Origin: Variovorax paradoxus
GTDB taxonomy: Bacteria; Pseudomonadota; Gammaproteobacteria; Burkholderiales; Burkholderiaceae_C
Direction: 5' to 3'
DNA: 64,000 nt
NCBI RefSeq assembly: GCF_024734665.1
Contig: NZ_CP102931.1
Location: forward strand, 303,501-367,500
Part shown: positions 58,631 through 64,000 of the stretch, piece by piece
Layout of the letters: each line of letters opens with the position of its first letter
How positions within the stretch are numbered: position 1 is the first letter of the stretch
Program-made: the position numbers and the translations under genes
The notes under the pieces: model-generated
Told to the model about the DNA's origin: nothing
What the model saw: the letters and a program-made list of their open reading frames with translations, nothing else
The model's database searches: none

Positions 58631-59548
58631 ATGAACAAGACTTCGATGGCCGCTCTCAAGACGCTCAAGACCGCTGCTGCCTGCGCCATGCTGGCGGGCG
58701 CGGGCGCCGCCGTGGCGCACGTCACCCTGCCGCCGGGCGGCGCCACCGTGGGCAGCGACTACAACGCCGCCTTCCGCGTCGGCCACGCCTGCGAAGGCGC
58801 CAAGGCCACCACCGGCCTCGCCGTGCGCCTGCCCAAGGGCTTCGTGCTGAGCGACGCGCAGGAGCGCAAGGGCTGGAAGCTCGACGTGCAGAAGAGCGGT
58901 GATGGCGAAGTGCGCTGGACGGCAGAAAAGCCCGAGAACGCGTTGCCCGGCAGCGAGCGTGCCGAATTCGTGCTGCGCGGCAAGGTGCCCGCGACGCCCG
59001 GCACGCTGTGGTTCAAGGTGCTGCAGACCTGCGACACCGGCGTGGCCGACTGGGCCGAGGTGCCAGCATCGGGCAGCTCGACTGCCGGCCTGAAGAGCCC
59101 GGCCGCCAAGCTGAACGTGGTGGCGCAGGGCGTGGCCACGGTCGACGTGCGCGACGGCTGGGTGCGCCAGTCGGTACCGGGCCAGAGCGGCACCGGCGCC
59201 TTCATGAAGCTGACCGCGCCCACCGGCACGAAGCTGGTGAGCATCTCCACCCCGGCCGCCGGCATTGCCGAAGTGCACGAGATGAAGATGGAAGGCGACA
59301 CCATGAAGATGCGCGAGTTGACCGGTGGTCTCGACCTGCCCGCGGGCCAGACCGTCGAGCTCAAGCCCGGCGGCTACCACGTGATGATGATGGACCTGAA
59401 GGGCGCGCTGGCCAAGGGCGCGACCGTGCCGATGACGCTGAAGTTCGAGGACGCCAAGGGTGTGAAGACTGCGCTGGACGTGACGCTGCCGGTGGGGGCG
59501 CCCGAGGGTGCCGATGCAGCCGGTTCGGCGCATCAGCACAAGCACTGA
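58631..59548 (+). CDS. YcnI (DUF1775)-PCuAC copper-chaperone fusion
   Basis: A 305-residue exported protein with two copper domains. Residues 1-29 are a signal peptide; cleavage leaves His30 (HVTLPPGG) as the N-terminal residue, as in YcnI where it binds Cu(II). Residues ~30-165 are DUF1775 (YNAAFRVGHACEG, LWFKVLQTC). Residues ~170-290 are PCuAC (DGWVRQSVPGQSGTGAFMKL) with the Cu(I) motif His216, Met227, His250 and Met252 (VHEMKMEGDTMKM; GGYHVMMM). PCuAC delivers copper to cytochrome oxidase assembly. The tail ends GSAHQHKH. Fusion of the two families is uncommon. Confidence 0.9.
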   Translation: MNKTSMAALKTLKTAAACAMLAGAGAAVAHVTLPPGGATVGSDYNAAFRVGHACEGAKATTGLAVRLPKGFVLSDAQERKGWKLDVQKSGDGEVRWTAEKPENALPGSERAEFVLRGKVPATPGTLWFKVLQTCDTGVADWAEVPASGSSTAGLKSPAAKLNVVAQGVATVDVRDGWVRQSVPGQSGTGAFMKLTAPTGTKLVSISTPAAGIAEVHEMKMEGDTMKMRELTGGLDLPAGQTVELKPGGYHVMMMDLKGALAKGATVPMTLKFEDAKGVKTALDVTLPVGAPEGADAAGSAHQHKH

Positions 59549-59556
59549 CGGTTTTT

Positions 59557-61278
59557 CTAAAGCAGTTGGTCTGGCGCCAGCGGCCCGAAGAGCTTGAGCA
59601 GCAGCCGCAGCGTGGCGCTGGCATCGGGTTCGGTGGTGGTGTCCTTCAGGCCGCTGCCCTCGGGCGCGCGCCACAACAGCGAGCCGTCGACCAGCTCGAC
59701 ATGCCATGAGCGCTCGCGCATGCCGCGTTCGATCTGCTCGGACGCGGCGCGCGAGAGTTCGTTGCTGCGGATCAGCAGCGCGATCTCGGTGTTCTGCAGC
59801 TGCGAGCGCAGGTCGAGATTCATCGATCCGACCACCAGCAGACGGCCATCCATCACCAGCACCTTGGAGTGCAGCATGGCGCGCGATTCGCCCGAGGTAC
59901 CCGTGCTGCCGCCGCCCGAGGAGCCGAAGACATTGCCGAAGCTCGTCTGCTCGCTGCGAAGTTCGTAGAGTTCGATGCCCATCGCGAGCAGTTCTTCGCG
60001 GTGGCGCGCGTAACCCACGTGCGCCACCGGCGCGTCGTTCGAGGCCAGCGAGTTGGTCAGCACGCGGATGCGCACGCCCCGGGTGCGGGCCGCGGAAAAG
60101 GCTTGCAGCATGTCTTTTCCGGGCACGAAGTAGGGCGAGATGATGAGCAGGTCGGCGCGGGCCTGGCCGATCAGTTGCAGCAGCCCTTCGACCACGGTGT
60201 CGCCGCCGGCGGCCAGGTCGGACGCGGCCTCCAGCGAGGCCGCACCGGGCGAGGTGCCGGCCTTGTCGCCGGGCCGGCTGACCACGAGGCCCGGCGCCTT
60301 CGCGCTTTCGGGGCCCGAGTCGGCGGGGATCTTGCCGGGCTTGTCGGCCAGCATTGCGGCCGGCGCCCAGACGAAGGTGGCGGTGCGCAGGTCCAGCGGC
60401 TTTTCGTCCCAGGCGCGGGCGCGCTGTTCGGCGGTGGGAGGGGCGTTGTCCGAGCCTTTCTGCTGGCTGGCGGATTCTTCGGCCAGTTCCTGGTCGGCCT
60501 TTCTCGCACGGTCGCGCATGGCCTGCAGTTCCTCGCGCGTGACCAGCGATTGCACCGGGTAGGCGCGCTCGTTGTTCCAGTAGCTGTCGAAGCTGCGCGA
60601 GAGGTCTTGCACGATAGGGCCGGCCGCCAGCACGTCGACATCGACGAAGTTGCCGTTGGTCGCGTTGCCGAAATACGCATCGCCAAGGTTGCGCCCACCC
60701 GTGACGCCGAGCACGTTGTCGGCCAGGAACAGCTTGTTGTGCATGCGCTGCTGGATGCGCGAGGCGTCGTCGATCGAATTGAGCAGGCGACTGAAGGTGG
60801 AGTCGCGAGAGCCGGCCAGCGGATTGAACAGGCGCATCTCGATGTTCGGGATGAAGGCCAGGCCCAGCACCAATGCGTCGCGGCCGGTGGTGTGGAAGTC
60901 GTCGAGCAGCACGCGCACCCGCACACCGCGCTCGGCGGCCGAGCGCAGGCCGCGCAGCAGGCGGCCGGTGCTGGCATCGGCGTGGATCGCGTAGTACTGC
61001 AGGTCCAGCGTCTTCTGGGCACCCTCGATCAGCGCGAGCCGGCTGCCGTAGGCGGCCTGCGGACCGCCCAGGAGCAGGAAGCCGGATTCATAGCGGGCCT
61101 TGTCGGTCTGCCGGCGCTGCTGCACCAGGTCGGCCATCGCGGTGCCGGTGGCTGGCGAGGCGAGAGCGGTCGAGACGGGCCGGTCGACGTTCTGGGGCAG
61201 CTGTGCGCAGGCACCGAGGATCAGCAGCGCGAGAAGCGCGGTGGATCGGCGCAAGAACGTCTGGAAGGAAGAAGGCAT
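59557..61278 (-). CDS. Phospholipase D-family lipoprotein (cardiolipin synthase-like)
   Basis: A 573-residue protein. A lipobox ends at Cys24 (LILGAC). Two HKD motifs are complete: His180-Lys182-Asp187 (RMHNKLFLADNVLGVTGGRN) and His470-Lys472-Asp477 (MLHSKVLVMDGRLLVVGSMN). A ~130-residue insert with a low-complexity segment sits between them (about 255-350). PLD-type enzymes cut or transfer phosphodiester bonds in lipids or nucleic acids. The lipobox suggests an outer-membrane or periplasmic site. It is not in an operon with Uup, which lies 95 bases away in the same direction. Confidence 0.85.
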   Translation of the reverse strand: MPSSFQTFLRRSTALLALLILGACAQLPQNVDRPVSTALASPATGTAMADLVQQRRQTDKARYESGFLLLGGPQAAYGSRLALIEGAQKTLDLQYYAIHADASTGRLLRGLRSAAERGVRVRVLLDDFHTTGRDALVLGLAFIPNIEMRLFNPLAGSRDSTFSRLLNSIDDASRIQQRMHNKLFLADNVLGVTGGRNLGDAYFGNATNGNFVDVDVLAAGPIVQDLSRSFDSYWNNERAYPVQSLVTREELQAMRDRARKADQELAEESASQQKGSDNAPPTAEQRARAWDEKPLDLRTATFVWAPAAMLADKPGKIPADSGPESAKAPGLVVSRPGDKAGTSPGAASLEAASDLAAGGDTVVEGLLQLIGQARADLLIISPYFVPGKDMLQAFSAARTRGVRIRVLTNSLASNDAPVAHVGYARHREELLAMGIELYELRSEQTSFGNVFGSSGGGSTGTSGESRAMLHSKVLVMDGRLLVVGSMNLDLRSQLQNTEIALLIRSNELSRAASEQIERGMRERSWHVELVDGSLLWRAPEGSGLKDTTTEPDASATLRLLLKLFGPLAPDQLL

Positions 61279-61373
61279 GCGGCTTTCCCGAGGCTTGGAG
61301 GGGTGAGCCGCATATATAGCCTAGTCGGCGGCCGCCTGGCGTCGGACGGGCGGACGACCGGAGCCGGTGGGTG

Positions 61374-63263
61374 TCAGCGTCCGGCGGTGAGCTCTTCCTG
61401 GCGCTCCAGGGCGGCGAGCAGTTCGTCGTCGATCCGGGTGTGGCGCTCGGCAAGCTCGGTGGCGCGCGACGCGTCGGTGGCGTAGATGGCGCCGCCGTCG
61501 AGTTCGAGCATTTCGGTGATGCGCGTCTGCTCGGCTTCGAGGGCTGCGATCTGGGCGGGGAGGGTGTCGAGTTCGCGCTGCTCTTTATAAGACAGCTTCT
61601 TGCGGGCGCCTGCTGCCTTGGGGGCGGGGGATTCCGCGGCCGGGGCGGGTGCTGGCGTCGGGGCGGCGGCCGCGCGCTGCTCGGCGATCTCGCGGGCGCG
61701 CTTGGACTGGATCAGCCAGTCCTGCACGCTGCCTTCGTACTCGCGCCAGCTGCCGTCGCCTTCATAGGCGATGGTGCTGGTGACCACGTTGTCGAGGAAG
61801 GTCCGGTCGTGGCTCACGAGGAACACGGTGCCGTCGTAATCCTGCAGCAGGTTCTCGAGCAACTCCAGGGTGTCGATGTCGAGGTCGTTGGTCGGCTCGT
61901 CGAGCACCAGTACGTTGGCGGGGCGCGCGAACAGGCGGGCCAGCAGCAGGCGGTTGCGCTCGCCGCCGCTGAGCGAGCGCACGGGGGAGTTGGCGCGCGC
62001 GGGGGAGAAGAGGAAGTCCGAGAGGTAGCTCTTGACGTGCTTCTTCTGGCTGCCGATTTCGATCCATTCGCTGCCGGGGCTGATGAAGTCTTCCAGCGTG
62101 GCGTCGAGGTCGAGCTTGTCGCGCATCTGGTCGAAATACGCCACCTGCAGGTTGGTGCCGCGGCGGATCTTGCCGCTGTCGGGTTCGAGCTCGCCCAGAA
62201 TCAGCTTCAGCAGGGTCGTCTTGCCCGCGCCGTTGGGGCCGAGCAGGCCGACCTTGTCGCCGCGCAGGATGGTGCCGCTGAACTTGCGTATGACGGTCTT
62301 TTCGCCGAAGGACTTGGTGGCCTCGGTGAGCTCGGCCACGATCTTGCCGCTGGATTGGCCGGAGGCCACGTCCATGTTGACGCTGCCTTGCACCTCCCGG
62401 CGGGCGACGCGGCTGGCGCGCAGTTCCTGCAGGCGGGTGATGCGGCTCTGGCTGCGGGTGCGGCGGGCTTCTACGCCCTTGCGGATCCAGATTTCTTCCT
62501 GGGCCAGGAGCTTGTCGGCCTTGGCGCTGATCACGGCCTCCTGGGCGAGCTGCTCTTCCTTCTGCAGCAGGTATTGCTCGAAGTTGCCGGGGTAGGAGCC
62601 CAGCTTGCCGCGGTCCAGCTCCACGATGCGGGTGGCGACGCGGTTCAGGAAGCTGCGGTCATGGGTGACAGTAACGACGCTGCCCTTGAAGTCGATCAGC
62701 AATTGTTCGAGCCATTCGATGGAGTCGAGGTCCAGGTGGTTGGTGGGCTCGTCGAGCAGGAGGACGTCTGGCGCGGCCACCAGAGCCTGCGCCAGGGCGA
62801 CACGCTTGCGGGTGCCGCCGGAGAGAGAGCCGACGCGGGCGTCGCGGTCGAGGTGGAGGCGGTGCAGCGTTTCTTCCACGCGCTGCTCCCAGTTCCAGGC
62901 GTCGAAGGCTTCGATCTGGGACTGGAGGGCGTCCAGGTCTAGGCCGTCCGCGCCGGAGAGATAGAGGTCACGGATGGCAATGACGGGGGCCAGGCCCTGG
63001 CTGGCTGCGGTGAAGACATCCGCATCCATATCCAGAAGAGGTTCCTGGGCCACATAGGCCACCCGGAGGTTCTGCTGCAACTGGAGAGTGCCGTCGTCGG
63101 TCTTCTCCAGGCCGCCCAGTATCTTGAGCAGGGAAGACTTGCCCGCGCCATTGCGGCCGATCAGGCCGATGCGCTCCGATTCGAGAAGAGAAAAGTCCGC
63201 ATGATCCAGCAGCGGGACGTGACCGAACGCCAGTTGGGCGTCGAGGAGTGTGATGAGTGCCAT
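61374..63263 (-). CDS. uup: ABC-F family ATPase (Uup-like)
   Basis: A 629-residue protein with two tandem ABC ATPase domains and no membrane segment. First domain: Walker A GLIGRNGAGKSS (near 34), signature LSGGTRKRVALAQA, Walker B LLLDEPTNHLD. Second: GLLGPNGAGKTT, LSGGERNRLLLARL, VLVLDEPTNDLD. The linker is Gln/Arg/Lys-rich, and a C-terminal Ala/Pro-rich stretch leads to a coiled coil (KEQRELDTLPAQIAALEAEQ), the Uup C-terminal DNA-binding type. ABC-F proteins act on the ribosome; Uup is linked to precise excision and ribosome function. Confidence 0.92.
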   Translation of the reverse strand: MALITLLDAQLAFGHVPLLDHADFSLLESERIGLIGRNGAGKSSLLKILGGLEKTDDGTLQLQQNLRVAYVAQEPLLDMDADVFTAASQGLAPVIAIRDLYLSGADGLDLDALQSQIEAFDAWNWEQRVEETLHRLHLDRDARVGSLSGGTRKRVALAQALVAAPDVLLLDEPTNHLDLDSIEWLEQLLIDFKGSVVTVTHDRSFLNRVATRIVELDRGKLGSYPGNFEQYLLQKEEQLAQEAVISAKADKLLAQEEIWIRKGVEARRTRSQSRITRLQELRASRVARREVQGSVNMDVASGQSSGKIVAELTEATKSFGEKTVIRKFSGTILRGDKVGLLGPNGAGKTTLLKLILGELEPDSGKIRRGTNLQVAYFDQMRDKLDLDATLEDFISPGSEWIEIGSQKKHVKSYLSDFLFSPARANSPVRSLSGGERNRLLLARLFARPANVLVLDEPTNDLDIDTLELLENLLQDYDGTVFLVSHDRTFLDNVVTSTIAYEGDGSWREYEGSVQDWLIQSKRAREIAEQRAAAAPTPAPAPAAESPAPKAAGARKKLSYKEQRELDTLPAQIAALEAEQTRITEMLELDGGAIYATDASRATELAERHTRIDDELLAALERQEELTAGR

Positions 63264-63327
63264 GTGGCGCGGATTATCGGAGGAGCCAATGTCAGGGCTT
63301 GGCGGCAGGGAGATGGGCTCTGTATGA

Positions 63328-63352
63328 AGGGGGCTCGAAGAGGCCCCTTTTC
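63328..63352 (+). terminator. Possible terminator upstream of the rrn promoters
   Basis: A GC-rich stem (GGGGGCTC with GAGGCCCC; one mismatch) around GAA is followed by TTTT. It could insulate the rrn promoters from incoming plus-strand transcription. Confidence 0.4.
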
Positions 63353-63393
63353 AAGTTTCTTTAGGGCAGTCGTGCACGGCCCCAAATCTGTCA

Positions 63394-63399
63394 TATACT
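63394..63399 (+). promoter_or_regulatory. Candidate rrn promoter P1 (-10 box)
   Basis: TATACT at 63394-63399 lies 123 bases before the -10 box of P2 and is followed by the same GGCTTCGCTG start-like block. The -35 box is poor, so this may be a decayed or regulated copy. Confidence 0.4.
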
Positions 63400-63492
63400 A
63401 GTGGGCTTCGCTGATGAATGCCACTGGTGTTCGAGGCAGTTGGTGCTTCTTCTGGGGCGTTGATTGTTGGCGGTGAAGAAAGTCTTCGAAAG

Positions 63493-63522
63493 TTGACGCG
63501 GTTTGAAAAAACGGTGCATAAT
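63493..63522 (+). promoter_or_regulatory. rrn promoter P2
   Basis: TTGACG (63493-63498) and CATAAT (63517-63522) are 18 bases apart, followed by a GC-rich discriminator and GGCTTCGCTGAAACGGCTTC, which can fold as a hairpin. Confidence 0.65.
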
Positions 63523-63615
63523 CGAAGGCTTCGCTGAAACGGCTTCAGCGGCTTGCGACGGAAGTTGCGGGTTGCGAAAAGAAGCTGGTTGAAGGCGAAG
63601 AAAGAGTTGAAAAGT

Positions 63616-63645
63616 TTGGTTGGACTTTTAAAGTCGTGCTAGACT
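63616..63645 (+). promoter_or_regulatory. rrn promoter P3
   Basis: TTGGTT (63616-63621) and TAGACT (63640-63645) are 18 bases apart. The -10 box equals that of P4, and the downstream 35 bases match those of P2 closely. Confidence 0.6.
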
Positions 63646-63728
63646 GCAAGGCTCCGCTGAAACGGCTTCAGCAGCTTGCAACGAAGGTTGCGGGATGCGA
63701 ATAAGAAGATGTTGAAAGCGAAAAAAGT

Positions 63729-63758
63729 TTGACGATTCTTTGAAAATCGTGATAGACT
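63729..63758 (+). promoter_or_regulatory. rrn promoter P4
   Basis: TTGACG (63729-63734) and TAGACT (63753-63758) are 18 bases apart, followed by AAGGCTTCGCTG. It lies closest to the 16S gene, about 230 bases upstream. Confidence 0.65.
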
Positions 63759-63759
63759 A

Positions 63760-63986
63760 CAAGGCTTCGCTGATCGCAGCAAAGCAAACGAAGTCAACGC
63801 AAAGTTGCTTCGAGGTTCGTTAAAAATCTACAGCCGATAAGCGTGGGCGTTTGAAGGTAATTGCGTAAGTTCTTCGGAACAAGTCGCAAGACTTAAAAAC
63901 GCTCATGAGAATAGAAGTGAAGTTCACTTCAATTTCTTTTTTTATGAGTTTTGCCTCATCGCGAGATGGGGCGCAAATCAAGATCG
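63760..63986 (+). other. rRNA operon leader with boxA-like antitermination site
   Basis: GTTCGTTAAAAAT (63816-63828) is boxA-like, followed by CTACAGCCGATAAGCGTGGG, a block I recognise from betaproteobacterial 16S leaders. Further on, GAAGTGAA and TTCACTTC form a hairpin (near 63916-63933), possibly part of the RNase III processing stem. There is no protein gene in 63264-64000. Confidence 0.7.
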
Positions 63987-64000
63987 AACTATAGAGTTTG
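63987..64000 (+). rRNA. rrs: 16S rRNA, 5' end only
   Basis: AACTATAGAGTTTG at the right edge matches the conserved 5' end of 16S rRNA in betaproteobacteria; the usual GATCCTGGCTCAG would follow beyond the window. The first base is placed to within two bases by comparison with E. coli 16S. Confidence 0.85.

Overview
The window is high-GC, gene-dense bacterial DNA that most resembles a Comamonadaceae betaproteobacterium, probably Variovorax. This is inferred from gene content (Bug-family solute receptor, DUF3567, DUF3108, PurU, fused P450 reductase), from codon use, and from the 16S rRNA leader at the right edge. I could not compare it with any database. I see no tRNA gene, CRISPR array or insertion-sequence transposase.

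Layout. 1-5.7 kb: end of a MoxR ATPase, DUF58 and DUF805 proteins, then arginase and an S9 peptidase on the minus strand. 5.9-10.4 kb: a storage-granule cluster with a WS/DGAT acyltransferase, two phasin-like proteins, a TetR regulator and a lipase-like hydrolase; the acyltransferase and both phasin-like proteins carry Lys/Ala-rich tails. 10.4-15.6 kb: a compact type VI secretion (T6SS) cargo operon on the minus strand, vgrG - DUF2169 - PAAR-like - effector - immunity, whose effector ends in a colicin D-like tRNase domain. 15.8-19.7 kb: a DUF1444 protein and a P450 fused to its reductase (CYP102 type). 19.8-20.1 kb: two palindromic elements sharing a core in opposite orientation, with covarying stems.

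20.1-27.1 kb: an acyl-CoA module with a LivJ-type receptor, a TetR regulator, an acyl-CoA ligase and a single-chain biotin-dependent carboxylase. 27.2-31.6 kb: SGNH hydrolase, YXWGXW protein, PurU, omega-aminotransferase and a small membrane protein. 31.6-44.5 kb: an attachment region. It holds a holdfast-anchor-like operon (HfaA-like, CsgG/HfaB-like pore with an OmpA-like C-terminus, and a 1,775-residue repetitive adhesin), a ChaN lipoprotein on the other strand, and an archaic (Csu-type) chaperone-usher pilus operon behind a structured leader.

44.5-54.5 kb: DUF3567, DUF3108, an FAH-family hydrolase, a hipBA toxin-antitoxin pair preceded by operator-like palindromes, a LuxR regulator divergent from an FAD monooxygenase - small protein - Bug receptor operon, a secreted MORN-type protein and a VOC protein. 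54.6-59.5 kb: a TraB/GumN protein and a copper locus (DUF2946, TonB-dependent receptor, YcnI-PCuAC fusion). 59.5-63.3 kb: a phospholipase-D lipoprotein and the ABC-F protein Uup. 63.3-64.0 kb: four tandem rrn promoters, the rRNA leader and the first bases of 16S rRNA.

The most notable items are the colicin D-type T6SS effector and immunity pair, the paired covarying palindromes, the holdfast-anchor-like secretion locus with a giant adhesin, and the YcnI-PCuAC copper fusion. All functional calls come from reading motifs by eye.
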